NCBI GenBank assembly: GCA_018302815.1
Contig: JAGVZE010000009.1
Span: 1 to 56,148 of the forward strand
DNA from: Candidatus Woesearchaeota archaeon
GTDB lineage: Archaea; Nanobdellota; Nanobdellia; Woesearchaeales; ARS49
Length of the DNA: 56,148 bases
Direction of reading: 5' to 3'
This document shows positions 24,382 to 33,025 of this stretch, piece after piece. The translations under genes and the position numbers were made by a program. Position 1 is the first letter of the stretch. Each line of letters opens with the position of its first letter. Under the pieces are notes generated by a model. It did not search any database. It was given only the letters and a program-made list of their open reading frames with translations, and was not told the DNA's origin.

Positions 24382-24429
24382 AGAGCAAGGCAAGCGCTTT
24401 AAAAAACCTTTCTGTCAAAGAAGAGTGAT
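24382..24429. repeat. 48-bp direct repeat, copy B (promoter-bearing)
   Basis: Second copy of 23228-23275 (two mismatches, CG for TT), beginning eight bases upstream of the ADP-ribosylglycohydrolase ATG at 24374 and containing its TATA-like box. Confidence 0.88.
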
Positions 24430-24436
24430 TACCAGC

Positions 24437-24811
24437 TTATTTCTTTTTGTAGCCGAATATCGTGTCGTAGTGCTGATGATCCGCAATCTCAAAAACCACG
24501 CTCACTATCCGTACTTCATCACCACTCACATAATAGAGCAACCTCCAGAACTGCGAGAGCTCCACCCTAAACAAATTAGGCAAATTCCCAAACTCTTTCG
24601 GCCACACCTCGTGCTTGACCGCATCACCTGAAAACGGATTCGTTTTGAGAAGATTCAATGATCGTTCGACACTTCGTAGAAGCTGCGCATCCTCTTTTGG
24701 AGGAGTCTTCCCCTGCGCCTCAAAAGCATGCACTGTTTCCTGCAATCGCGCAAGAGCAACATCTGCGGCGCCAATAACCTGAACTATCTTCTGTTTATCC
24801 TTTAATTCCAT
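24437..24811 (-). CDS. RelE/ParE-fold toxin-like protein
   Basis: A 124-residue protein. Its C-terminal 55 residues have the RelE/ParE pattern of strands: LFRVELSQFWRLLYYVSGDEVR, then IVSVVFEIADHQHYDTIFGY, as in archaeal mRNA-interferase toxins with a YxxxFGY end. A helical N-terminal half (about 60 residues) precedes it. It overlaps the upstream wHTH gene by ten bases, a typical toxin-antitoxin arrangement with antitoxin first. The start is ATG 24811; the longer frame to 24865 lies in the antitoxin gene. Confidence 0.68.
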   Translation of the reverse strand: MELKDKQKIVQVIGAADVALARLQETVHAFEAQGKTPPKEDAQLLRSVERSLNLLKTNPFSGDAVKHEVWPKEFGNLPNLFRVELSQFWRLLYYVSGDEVRIVSVVFEIADHQHYDTIFGYKKK

Positions 24812-25080
24812 GTCCGCCCCTTGCTCAGAATAGCAGCGATATCCTCCTTTGGCGCGAAAATCCAAACAACGCCATCAGGAGTGAACTCCACTTTTCCGCT
24901 TTTCTGCAAGTAGGCAAGGATGACTTTAAGCGTGTTATGATTCACTTTTCTTGGAAGGAGACGTTTAAGCTCAGCCACGCTGAGCACTTCTTTTGCGTCG
25001 CGAATGGTATCTTCCACCATTTGCACGGTATCCAATGTAGGACTGTGGATTGGCTTTGGTTGTTCAAGTAATTGCGACAT
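24802..25080 (-). CDS. wHTH antitoxin-like protein
   Basis: A 92-residue protein. A winged helix covers residues 25-75: DTIRDAKEVLSVAELKRLLP, then NHNTLKVILAYLQKSGKVEF, with the wing TPDGVVWIFAP. It overlaps the RelE-like gene downstream. Start ATG 25080, about 27 bases after a TATA-like CATTTATATATTGG (minus strand, about 25104-25118). Likely autorepresses this promoter and neutralises the toxin; inferred from context. Confidence 0.65.
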   Translation of the reverse strand: MSQLLEQPKPIHSPTLDTVQMVEDTIRDAKEVLSVAELKRLLPRKVNHNTLKVILAYLQKSGKVEFTPDGVVWIFAPKEDIAAILSKGRTWN

Positions 25081-25203
25081 AGTTATCAATATGTAACTAA
25101 TCGATACCAATATATAAATGTATCTGCATTTGAGCACGTAGTAGTCATTCATCAGTGATGACAAATCAAAAGATTTATAAGTCTCCAGCATTTCAAAAAA
25201 AAG

Positions 25204-25824
25204 ATGTTATATGATGAAACTTTAGCAGACAGGGAATATTGGTCCTGGTTCACTGGTGAAGAATTTAAAACCGGCCCCGGTAAAAATGACATAGGAGACG
25301 AAGTAAGAACAGAATTAGAAAGTTTTGTTGATCCTGGAAAAGTGATGAATATCATGTGTGGGAAATACGGTCTAATTAAGTCACACCTAGGACTCGACGT
25401 CTCACCACATATGCTAAGAAAGAACAAAGATCTGACACGCCGTGTCGTATGCGATTTAAATGCAGATACATCCTATCCCATCAGAAATGAAGAATTCGAT
25501 ACCGCGGTAATAATTAACGGCATCGCGTACTTAAGGAACCCAACACATGCTTTCAAAGAGATCGCAAGGACTCTGAAGTTAGGAGGAGTTTTAGTTGTTG
25601 GCTTTGATCATAATCAAACCCGAAAGGGTCAAAAGGAATGGGGTTGTCTAAACGAAAATGATAAATTAGTCAAACTCCAAGATCTATATTCACAGGCAGG
25701 ATTCGGGCCACAGATTATTAAAAAATTCAAAGTTCACTGGGGATTTCCAAACCATGACATCCGTCTTGAAAATACGTTTTATCTAGTAAAAGCGGAGAAG
25801 TCTCCAGCCAGTCATGTTTTGTAG
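25204..25824 (+). CDS. SAM-dependent methyltransferase
   Basis: A 206-residue class I methyltransferase. The pattern is shortened: VMNIMCGKYGL occupies the glycine-rich motif I position, then GLDVSPHMLRKN, RRVVCDLNADTSYP, FDTAVIINGIAYLRNP (motif IV) and LKLGGVLVVGF (motif V-like). Motif I lacks the usual three glycines. Substrate unknown. The gene starts leaderless, 20-25 bases after a TATA-like GATTTATAAG (25170). Its A/T-rich composition differs from its neighbours, which may mean transfer. Confidence 0.7.
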   Translation: MLYDETLADREYWSWFTGEEFKTGPGKNDIGDEVRTELESFVDPGKVMNIMCGKYGLIKSHLGLDVSPHMLRKNKDLTRRVVCDLNADTSYPIRNEEFDTAVIINGIAYLRNPTHAFKEIARTLKLGGVLVVGFDHNQTRKGQKEWGCLNENDKLVKLQDLYSQAGFGPQIIKKFKVHWGFPNHDIRLENTFYLVKAEKSPASHVL

Positions 25825-25886
25825 CTTAACGATGAAGCCGTAAAAGACCTTAAAATTTTCTGCGGCCAGCGCAAATTACACTAATA

Positions 25887-26810
25887 CTACTCCACAAACT
25901 TAACATCATCAACAATTCCATCAGCATCCCTATCTAATCCTTCAACAATTCTCGCGCAAACTTTAGGGTCAATTGAATTGCCCTTGGCAACTTCCGAGAA
26001 ATACCGCAGGAACGCCATCGTAACCGCTCTTGTTCCAGCATACCTTCTCCCCGCGACCACAAGCACCCACTTCTTAGGATTGAAAGGATTTTTCGCCTTT
26101 ACTATAAGACCGCACTCACCCTCAGGATAAACCTTGCCTGAAAGCGTGCTTTTAATCGCCCAGCTAGCAGTTTTATCGAAAAAAATAGGCAAATGCTCAT
26201 TCACTTTTTGCGTCACCATATTGACGACAGGCCCTCCGATCAATATCAAGTTCTTCTGCAATTCTTCGGATCGAACCTCAGTATCGAGACGAACGGACAA
26301 ATTACTAAGGTTGCTGACAAAAGTGCCCAAACAAAGCGCCAAATCAATACCATAATACCCATCACGGCTCCTTGCCATCTCAGGACCGTGCGGGTCGGGA
26401 GAACCCACAACAATAATACCGTTGAGCTCGCCGTTCTCGATAATCGGCGATAAAAACTCATCGCTTTGCATCGAAAGACCCGGAATCTTACGCGTCTCGC
26501 TAGGCTCCCTTAATGCCATCACGAACGCAGGAGCTGTCGGCGCGTAAAAACTCGCAGACGTTCCATTCACCTCCTCCTTTCTAACAACCGAGATAAGCCC
26601 GACTTTCTCAAGATTGCGGATATGATAGTACACCTTCTGCTCGTGCACGCGAAACTTTTTCGCAATACCCATAGGATACATCGGAGTCTTCGCTAGCTCG
26701 TGCAGAATCCTTTGGGCAAGAGGGCTAGAAGAGACCCTCAGCTGTTTCTGATTCATCGCCTTCGCCGGAAGGCTCACCACTGATTTGTTCCTGTTATCGA
26801 CGACAATCAT
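25887..26810 (-). CDS. wHTH regulator with S-layer-type C-terminal domain
   Basis: A 307-residue protein. Residues 25-75 form an ArsR-type winged helix (SPLAQRILHELAKTPMYPMGIAKKF, then VYYHIRNLEKVGLISVV). The C-terminal part contains a segment like the repeated surface-protein domain of archaeal S-layer proteins: LILIGGPVVNMVTQKVNEHLPIFF, then VYPEGECGLIVKAKNPFNPKKWVLVVAGRRYAGTRAV over about 205-265. Such N-HTH plus S-layer-like fusions probably act as sensors. It diverges from glmS over a 100-base intergenic region with two TCTAAAAA(A)TATTT operators. Confidence 0.65.
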   Translation of the reverse strand: MIVVDNRNKSVVSLPAKAMNQKQLRVSSSPLAQRILHELAKTPMYPMGIAKKFRVHEQKVYYHIRNLEKVGLISVVRKEEVNGTSASFYAPTAPAFVMALREPSETRKIPGLSMQSDEFLSPIIENGELNGIIVVGSPDPHGPEMARSRDGYYGIDLALCLGTFVSNLSNLSVRLDTEVRSEELQKNLILIGGPVVNMVTQKVNEHLPIFFDKTASWAIKSTLSGKVYPEGECGLIVKAKNPFNPKKWVLVVAGRRYAGTRAVTMAFLRYFSEVAKGNSIDPKVCARIVEGLDRDADGIVDDVKFVE

Positions 26811-26816
26811 GTTAAC

Positions 26817-26859
26817 CTCTAAAAAATATTTGTTACCACTTCTAAAAATATTTTAGGAA
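26817..26859. promoter_or_regulatory. Paired near-palindromic operator between regulator and glmS
   Basis: Two sites, CTCTAAAAAATATTTGTTAC (26817-26836) and TTCTAAAAATATTTTAGGAA (26840-26859), are 23 bases apart; the second contains CTAAAA-ATA-TTTTAG, a perfect inverted repeat. They lie between the divergent starts and beside the glmS TATA box. Most likely bound by the wHTH regulator at 25887-26810; inference. Confidence 0.5.
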
Positions 26860-26861
26860 CC

Positions 26862-26872
26862 CTTATATATAA
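26862..26872 (+). promoter_or_regulatory. TATA box of the glmS operon
   Basis: CTTATATATAA about 45 bases before the glmS ATG, leaving a leader with an AAAGGTGA ribosome site. Confidence 0.45.
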
Positions 26873-26910
26873 TCTTTTCGCATAATTCCACAAAAGGTGA
26901 ATAACAACAA

Positions 26911-28638
26911 ATGTGCGGAATACTAGGATACCTCGGAAACAAGAACGGCGTGCCACTCGTGCACGAAGGCCTCAAAGCTCTCTCGTACCGAGGGTATGAC
27001 AGCTGGGGAATAGCCGCTATCCGAGGAAAAGAAACAATCATACAAAAAGAAGTCGGAGACATCAGCAAATGCGCCCCAATGGACGCGCACAGCCCGATAG
27101 TCATAGGGCACACAAGATGGGCAACCCACGGAGGAGTCACCGACAACAACGCCCACCCGCACACAAACAACGACGGCACGATAAGCGTCGTACACAACGG
27201 CATAATAGAAAACTACCACCTGCTCAAAGAAGCCCTCCTTGAAGAAGGATACACATTCACAAGCGAAACAGACACTGAAGTCATCCCCCACTTAATCGAC
27301 TTCTACATGAAACGAGGCAAAACATTCAAAGACGCATTCGCACGCACGCTAAAAGACCTCAAAGGAAGCTACGCAATACTCGCCATGCACGCCCTTGAAG
27401 GAATACACTTCGCAAGAAACGGAAGCCCGCTAATCCTTGGAATCGGCGACAATGAGATGTTCGTAAGCTCAGACATACCAAGCTTTCTGCCGCACACCAA
27501 AAGAATAATCACGCTAGAAGACGGCGATTACGGAAGCCTAACACCGCTTGCCATCACAAACAAAGGAAAACCAGTCAAACGAGAAGAAAGCCTCGCCCAC
27601 TGGGACCTCGAAGTCGCCAAAAAAGGAACATACGAACACTTCATGCTCAAAGAAATAGAAGAACAACCCCTCACAATCAGAAAAGCGCTCAACCAACCTT
27701 GCGAACTCATAGTAAAAGCTACACAACTGATGGACACCTCCACCATCATATTCGTGGGCTGCGGGACGAGCTACAACGCGTGCTCCATCGCGCTCACGCA
27801 TTTTGTTCACGCAGGAAAACAAGCAATGACCGTGCTCGGCTCAGAATTCGAAAGCGTCCTGCCATACATCAACAACAAAACACTGCTAATCGCAGTATCC
27901 CAAAGCGGAGAAACAGCAGACGTAATCGACTCAATAAAGTCAGCGCAAAAAAAAGGAGCGAAAGTAATCAGCATCGTCAATAGTCCGAGCAGCACAATAG
28001 CGCGGCTTGCTGATTTGACAATACCAATGAACTGCGGACCTGAACTATGCGTTCTAAGCACCAAAAGCTGCACATCGCAAATCGCAATTTTGATGATGCT
28101 CGCGTTCGCCCTGCAAAAAAAAGACATCGGACTACTAAAAGAAGCAGCAGACACAGCGCTTCACGTGATAAAACAGACAAAACCACAAATGCAACAGCTC
28201 GCGCGAAAAATAGCAAATGAAAGAAGCATGTTCGTCATCGGAAGAAAATCCCTAGCACACGTAGCACGCGAAGCCGCCCTCAAAATAAAAGAAGTAAGCT
28301 ACATCCACGCCGAAGGAATGCCCGCAGGAGAACTCAAACACGGAACCATCGCAGTCGTTTGCGATGGACTTCCAGTAATCGTGTTCGCAGACAACCAAAC
28401 ACGCGCGCACACCACATCGAATGCGATGGAAGTAAAAGCGCGCGGGGCATTTGTGATAGGAATCGACAGCAAGCCAAGCCACGCATACGACTACCACATC
28501 AGCATCCCTGACATCGAAGAAGCAACACCGCTAATCGCTCTGCTACCCGTCCAATTGCTCTCATACTATCTTGCGCTCGAACGCAAATGCGATCCTGACA
28601 AGCCAAGAAACCTAGCCAAAAGCGTGACAGTAAGATGA
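26911..28638 (+). CDS. glmS: Glucosamine--fructose-6-phosphate aminotransferase
   Basis: Makes glucosamine-6-phosphate from fructose-6-phosphate and glutamine, the entry to UDP-GlcNAc and surface glycans. Complete at 575 residues: N-terminal nucleophile Cys2 (MCGILGYLG), glutaminase motifs GHTRWATHGG, NHGIIENY-type VVHNGIIENYH and SETDTEVIPH, then two SIS domains (TIIFVGCGTSYNA, LIAVSQSGETADV, GRKSLAHVAREAALKIKE) and the canonical end PRNLAKSVTVR. Its substrate is made by the PGI at the left of the window. It heads an operon with a 125-residue protein and a HAD protein, both overlapping by four bases, and diverges from a regulator. Confidence 0.97.
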   Translation: MCGILGYLGNKNGVPLVHEGLKALSYRGYDSWGIAAIRGKETIIQKEVGDISKCAPMDAHSPIVIGHTRWATHGGVTDNNAHPHTNNDGTISVVHNGIIENYHLLKEALLEEGYTFTSETDTEVIPHLIDFYMKRGKTFKDAFARTLKDLKGSYAILAMHALEGIHFARNGSPLILGIGDNEMFVSSDIPSFLPHTKRIITLEDGDYGSLTPLAITNKGKPVKREESLAHWDLEVAKKGTYEHFMLKEIEEQPLTIRKALNQPCELIVKATQLMDTSTIIFVGCGTSYNACSIALTHFVHAGKQAMTVLGSEFESVLPYINNKTLLIAVSQSGETADVIDSIKSAQKKGAKVISIVNSPSSTIARLADLTIPMNCGPELCVLSTKSCTSQIAILMMLAFALQKKDIGLLKEAADTALHVIKQTKPQMQQLARKIANERSMFVIGRKSLAHVAREAALKIKEVSYIHAEGMPAGELKHGTIAVVCDGLPVIVFADNQTRAHTTSNAMEVKARGAFVIGIDSKPSHAYDYHISIPDIEEATPLIALLPVQLLSYYLALERKCDPDKPRNLAKSVTVR

Positions 28639-29012
28639 CAACACTCGACGAACTGCTAAAACACTGCGTGTCAGTTGAAGCTGCGCGACGAATAATATGT
28701 TTGCAAGTGCAGCGCAAACAAACAGCGAAACCAGAACATTTAGCGCTCGCGAAAGCGAACGCATACGATCTCAACGCAGGCATAGTTGAACACATACCAC
28801 TCATTAGCAATCCAACAGAACAATGGAGCCTATACGCAAGAGCCGCACTCGAAAACCTATTCGACTTCGAAAACGCAGCAATAATGGCCGCCGGATGCGG
28901 AGATTTCAACGCGTACCACGCATACCTGGATTTGCACAAACTAATCGGCGACCCCCACGAAGCGCAATATGACTATCAAAAAACAACACCACAACTGGAG
29001 GCAGCACAATGA
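28635..29012 (+). CDS. Unrecognised helical protein in glmS operon
   Basis: A 125-residue helical protein (ARRIICLQVQRKQTAKPEHLA; LYARAALENLFDFENAAIMAA). It overlaps glmS and the next gene by ATGA in each case, so it is translationally coupled to both. The helical repeats recall small ALR/TPR-like adaptors but no family is recognised. Confidence 0.55.
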   Translation: MTTLDELLKHCVSVEAARRIICLQVQRKQTAKPEHLALAKANAYDLNAGIVEHIPLISNPTEQWSLYARAALENLFDFENAAIMAAGCGDFNAYHAYLDLHKLIGDPHEAQYDYQKTTPQLEAAQ

Positions 29013-29701
29013 TTAAAGGAGTAATATTCGGACTAGACAGATGCATATACGACGTGGAAACACAAAACATAGACGTGCTCGACCCAGTAATCGAAGCGCT
29101 TGAAGACGCGGACATACACCGATTCTTCGACAAATCAGACGTTGAAGACATCAAAGAAGCCCTCTGGACACGACCGTTCGACGAAGTCCTGGCAACATTC
29201 AACATACCGCCGCAACTAGCGAACCATTTGAAGAAAGCGCACCAACATTTGCGCGCGGACCACTCAATACAGCCATACTCAGACATAGTAGTCTTGCCGC
29301 ATTTGAACCAGCGCAAAATCCTTGTGACACGAGGATTCAAAGAATACCAAAACAGCAAAATACAAGCGCTCGGCATCACACCATACTTCGATGAAGTTCA
29401 CATCGACTCAATCGATGACGGCAACCGAGGAAAAAAAGCAATCTTTCTAGATATTCTGCAAAAACACGGCTGGAAACCAAACGAAGTTCTCGTAATCGGC
29501 AACGACGTGCACCGCGCGATAAAAGCCGCCAAAGAAATCGGAATGAAAACAGCGCAAGCACTACGACCAGGAGTTCGCAAAGCAGAAAGCGCAGACTACT
29601 TCCTTAGAAGCCTCGAAGATTTGAACGCAGTACTGACAGCGAACGAAACGAAGATTGTCAGACGCAAAATAGCTCCGATAGCGGCGAAAATGCAGGCATA
29701 A
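29009..29701 (+). CDS. HAD-like protein without nucleophile Asp
   Basis: A 230-residue protein of the haloacid dehalogenase fold: motif II KILVTRGF, a Lys in GKKAIFLDIL, and the terminal IGNDVHRAIKAAKEIGMKT. In motif I the usual D-x-D-x-T is GLDRC: the nucleophile Asp (first) is Gly8, while the second Asp10 remains. Phosphatase chemistry by the normal covalent route is thus unlikely; it may be a binding or regulatory protein. Coupled to glmS through the 125-residue gene. Confidence 0.75.
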   Translation: MIKGVIFGLDRCIYDVETQNIDVLDPVIEALEDADIHRFFDKSDVEDIKEALWTRPFDEVLATFNIPPQLANHLKKAHQHLRADHSIQPYSDIVVLPHLNQRKILVTRGFKEYQNSKIQALGITPYFDEVHIDSIDDGNRGKKAIFLDILQKHGWKPNEVLVIGNDVHRAIKAAKEIGMKTAQALRPGVRKAESADYFLRSLEDLNAVLTANETKIVRRKIAPIAAKMQA

Positions 29702-29732
29702 AACGGAAGACGGCAGGACAACTGCGGGAGGC
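29702..29732 (+). repeat. Short GACGG array A9
   Basis: About 30 bases (ACGGAAGACGGCAGGACAACTGCGG) after the HAD gene stop. Plus-strand polarity, plus-tandem context. Confidence 0.6.
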
Positions 29733-29840
29733 TTTGGTTTAAACATGGCAATCGACTTTTTTGAGACTCACCATTAAACAATCGCTTTAGCCCCTCATGA
29801 ACGAAAGTTTTAAAAATAAACACCAGACAACCACTATCAG

Positions 29841-30686
29841 ATGACAACTTTGCAAACTCAAGGAGAATGTCTTGAGAACCGGTTAGAAAACGCCAATAGA
29901 ATAGTGGCAGCAGGATATTTTGACAGAGCAAAAGCAATATACGCTACAGGAGATAAAAATACCGCACTCCAAGAGCTTAATGAAGCAATAAAATTCGATC
30001 CAAATCTAGCTCAGGCATACGTGGGAAGAGGATACATCAACCTTGATCGGTCAAACTATCCTGAAGCAATAACTAATTTCGATCAGGCACTTAAACTTTT
30101 AGACAAACTCTTTGAAGAAAAGCCCACTGATGTGTGGCGATACTTGACCGAGTACCCTCGGACCATAGGATTACGCGGCTTCGCAAAGCGCATGATCAAC
30201 GATTATCAGGGCGCGCTCTTGGATCTAAATCAGGCAGTCCTTCATATTCCAAATAGCCCCGGATTGCATCTGAATCGAGGTATTGCCAAAAGCAAGCTTA
30301 ACATGGCCCAAGATGCGATTGAAGACTTCGACAAAACATTAGAACTCGACCCACAATGTGCCCTCGCATACCACCACAGAGCTTTGGAACGCTTGATTCT
30401 TAAAAACAGTGATTTTAACGCAGTGCTTCAAGACTATAACCACTTAACCAAGCTAATGCCGCTCGAAGCACGATTCTTCTATGAACGAGGAAAAATAAAA
30501 GAACTGCTCCTCAAAGATAAAGCCGCAGCATCCGAAGATTTCAAGGAAGCAATCCGACTTGAACCAACAAATTCAGACTACCGGGAGCAGCATACAAGAC
30601 TGTCCATGACCTCCTTAAAAAACTCAATACGCGTACGCTTAAACAACAACTTCTTCCGATACTTACCCAAAAAAACCAAGCGGTAA
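29841..30686 (+). CDS. TPR-repeat protein
   Basis: A 281-residue protein with at least five tetratricopeptide repeats: NTALQELNEAIKFDPNLAQAYVGRG, NYPEAITNFDQALKLL, QGALLDLNQAVLHIPNSPGLHLNRG, AQDAIEDFDKTLELDPQCALAYHHR and AAASEDFKEAIRLEPT; each is represented here by its helix pair consensus (W/L-x2-L/I-G-x2-Y/ALxxYxxAL-like). TPRs mediate protein interaction. TATA-like GTTTTAAAAATAAAC (29799-29813) lies about 30 bases before ATG 29841. Function unknown; no catalytic domain. Confidence 0.82.
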   Translation: MTTLQTQGECLENRLENANRIVAAGYFDRAKAIYATGDKNTALQELNEAIKFDPNLAQAYVGRGYINLDRSNYPEAITNFDQALKLLDKLFEEKPTDVWRYLTEYPRTIGLRGFAKRMINDYQGALLDLNQAVLHIPNSPGLHLNRGIAKSKLNMAQDAIEDFDKTLELDPQCALAYHHRALERLILKNSDFNAVLQDYNHLTKLMPLEARFFYERGKIKELLLKDKAAASEDFKEAIRLEPTNSDYREQHTRLSMTSLKNSIRVRLNNNFFRYLPKKTKR

Positions 30687-30999
30687 CGAATCCGATACGT
30701 GCAATGACAAGCATGCTCAACAGCCATACAAACCAAGAAAAATAATTCATATTTATCGGTTTAGCCCCTGCCGCCACAAAAGGGCAAGGTAAACACAAAA
30801 TTCAGACTACCTGAAATCATCATACAAAACTGAATGTTCCTGAGCAGAAGTCCGCTGAACCCAGACTGGAATAACACCCTATTTCGTCATAACTGAAACA
30901 ATGCAGATATTCATTGAATCATATTCGAGACCGCAGTTAGATACATGATTGTTTCAATAATTGAACTACTACTTGAACTAAATAGACAAATGCTAAAAA
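30687..30999. other. Gene-free interval with remnant and inverted repeat
   Basis: No ORF worth calling. A 14-base piece AAATTCAGACTACC (about 30799) and following bases resemble the 3' end of the TPR gene (30568), suggesting a decayed duplicate. TGAAACAAT (30892) and ATTGTTTCA (30949) form a 9-base inverted repeat about 48 bases apart, possibly a terminator-like structure. Confidence 0.4.
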
Positions 31000-32496
31000 C
31001 TATCCTGCGTGGCAGATAGGGTAGAAGAGTGCTGCTGCTTTTGCGTAGACGCGTGCGCGTTCGGTATCGTTGATTTTTTCAGCGACTTTTTGCGCGAATT
31101 CGAAATCGTGCTCCTCCTCCATCCGTACAAGATCAAGTTCAAAGAGCTCACGAGCCTTGAGATGATTACCAAGAGTGGTTTGGATTTCTGCAGCGTTGCT
31201 GTAATAACCAGGGTTTGAATATTTTTGCCCTGCTTTTTCGTAAAATTCTGCTGCGAGCGCAAGATCGCCCGCATTTTCCCAAACTTGCGCAGCAATGGCT
31301 GGCTGCTCCAGCACACTCGGGGTTTGGCATAGTCTTTCAAGCGTTTCTTTGGAAAAATACGGAGCCATGATGCGAAGATCGTCTGGACTTCTACGCAAGC
31401 TGCGTAATTCGTGTTCGTAGCGCGGGGCGAATGCTTCGCAAAACTCTCGTAACTTTTGCGTGTTCCCGCTTTTTTCCACCAAGATAAATGCGGAAAAGAA
31501 ACGGCCCGTTTGTTCGCAATACGCGATTGCCTGCTCGATACCTTCTCGCACTGCGATGCGTTCCGGAACAAAATACGCACCATACGCGCTAGACGGCAAT
31601 ACTTTAAGCTGTTCATATGTGGCCTGTGTTCGCACAGAGTTGCCTGATTTGAGCGCTGAGTCGTACGCTTCGAGCGTTCGCCCGTTTCTTTCGTATTCTT
31701 CACTTGCGCGTTCATAGAATCTTTTCGCTCGGTCTATTTGCCCGTTTTCTTCTGCGACCCTACCTGCTTCTTCAAATTCTTTGAACTCTTCAAAGACTTG
31801 GATTTTTCTTTCAGCATGGTGGATTTCGGATGCGACTGCACGAAGGCTGAAGATGAAGTTGGGATCTGCCCTGTTTAGTTCTTGAAGAGCGCTTTCCAAA
31901 AACTCATCTGCGCGTGCAGTATCTGCTTTTTTCTTGAGCAGTTGTGCTGCGTAAAAGAAATTTTTCCCCTGAACGTATAATTGAAGGGCTCTATCCAATT
32001 CACCATGATTTTCAGCAATGCGTCCTGCAAAGGAAAAGTTTCCCTGTTCGAGCTGTTCGCGCATTGCTGCGTCATAAAGTTCTGCTGCTTTGCTTGTGAG
32101 TTCGTGTTTTCGCGCAACCTCTTCAGCGTTCGAATGCCAACCCACCGATTCATAAACCTGGATTTCTGCCTGAACATCACCCTTAGCTCGTGCAAGTGCT
32201 GCATCAACTAGAAAGGACGCGTGGCTTATTCCTGCCTTTGCGAAGTCATACAATGAGCGAGCACGATCAACTTCACCTATTTTTCGGGCAAGAAGGATTG
32301 CTTGGGCGCTAATCCGCATTGCGTCGTCATATGAGCATCCACGGAAATTGTCGTCTTGTTCGCAGAAAGTAAATACTCGTTCGATGAGTGCGCGGTCCGC
32401 AGGTGTTTCTTCTGATGCAATAAGAATAGCCGCAACTCGACTTTCTTCCGTATGAAGTCTTTGAAGAACACCCTCAAGATCAAATTGAACTGCCAT
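31000..32496 (-). CDS. Large TPR-like/alpha-helical repeat protein
   Basis: A 498-residue protein made of helical pairs spaced about 35-40 residues, rich in ALQ/AAELY-type segments: KAAELYDAAMREQLEQG, ALQLYVQGKNFFYAAQLL, AKRFYERASEEYERNGR, ALAAEFYEKAGQKYSNPG, AKVYAKAAALF (the last read as ARVYAKAAALF). These match SNAP/TPR-type solenoids, as found in protein scaffolds. Start at 32496 is supported by a TATA-like GTTTAAAAATC (minus strand, about 32515-32525), about 25 bases upstream. No signal peptide, no enzyme motif. Confidence 0.72.
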   Translation of the reverse strand: MAVQFDLEGVLQRLHTEESRVAAILIASEETPADRALIERVFTFCEQDDNFRGCSYDDAMRISAQAILLARKIGEVDRARSLYDFAKAGISHASFLVDAALARAKGDVQAEIQVYESVGWHSNAEEVARKHELTSKAAELYDAAMREQLEQGNFSFAGRIAENHGELDRALQLYVQGKNFFYAAQLLKKKADTARADEFLESALQELNRADPNFIFSLRAVASEIHHAERKIQVFEEFKEFEEAGRVAEENGQIDRAKRFYERASEEYERNGRTLEAYDSALKSGNSVRTQATYEQLKVLPSSAYGAYFVPERIAVREGIEQAIAYCEQTGRFFSAFILVEKSGNTQKLREFCEAFAPRYEHELRSLRRSPDDLRIMAPYFSKETLERLCQTPSVLEQPAIAAQVWENAGDLALAAEFYEKAGQKYSNPGYYSNAAEIQTTLGNHLKARELFELDLVRMEEEHDFEFAQKVAEKINDTERARVYAKAAALFYPICHAG

Positions 32497-32574
32497 AGCT
32501 GCACTGAATAGTAGTGATTTTTAAACCTTTTGGTTGCGCTTCAACCTTTGCGCACACCTGTGCGGCAGGATTAA

Positions 32575-32739
32575 CGAGGAATAACTGAGCTCCACGTTCA
32601 ACAAATACTTCAACACCCTGATTACATCCGTAAATCATTCGAAGGAAGAAAAGAAGCAGGAGGCTCAATCGATGGACGCTCTATCAGAATAGAATTCATC
32701 GAAGAAGAAACTTATATAAACATAATAACCGTGATATAA
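32575..32739 (+). pseudogene. Decayed DUF4258-like toxin-type gene
   Basis: An open stretch without start codon: RGITELHVQQILQHPDYIRK, then GRKEAGGSIDGRSIRIEF and EEETYINIITVI before the stop. It has the end pattern of DUF4258 proteins (H-P-x-x-I, G-R-x-I-R-[VI], [IV]-T-V). Just upstream, a stop and a probable small deletion break the ARL/RINERGIT-type N-terminus. DUF4258 genes often precede DUF2283 genes as here, so this looks like a degraded toxin beside its intact partner. Confidence 0.45.
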
Positions 32740-32742
32740 CCC

Positions 32743-32949
32743 ATGAAACTCGAATACGACAAAAGCGTTGATGCGGCATACATCTACTTGAAATATCCCC
32801 TCTCAGATGGAGAAGTCAAGAGATCGGTAGAATGCAAGAAAGACATCATCTTCGACTTTGACGACCACGGAAAGCTCATCGGCGTAGAGATTCTGAACGC
32901 TAAAAAAGTTCTTGGACGAAAAGTGATTGCGGAAAGCCAAACAGTCTGA
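32743..32949 (+). CDS. DUF2283 protein (antitoxin-like)
   Basis: A 68-residue protein: MKLEYDKSVDAAYIYLKYPL, a DUF2283 opening (M-x-[IL]-x-Y-D-x-x-x-D-A-A/L-Y-I-x-L), and the second half IIFDFDDHGKLIGVEILNAKKV. Its partner DUF4258 gene directly upstream is broken. A truncated copy of its first 41 bases lies at 36797-36862. Function unproven; likely a toxin-antitoxin component. Confidence 0.7.
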   Translation: MKLEYDKSVDAAYIYLKYPLSDGEVKRSVECKKDIIFDFDDHGKLIGVEILNAKKVLGRKVIAESQTV

Positions 32950-33025
32950 TTTTCACGCAATAATATCAAATCACGAGAAATAATAAAAGGACAAGATAAT
33001 TAAACCTTCACGGTAATCTTAGTTC

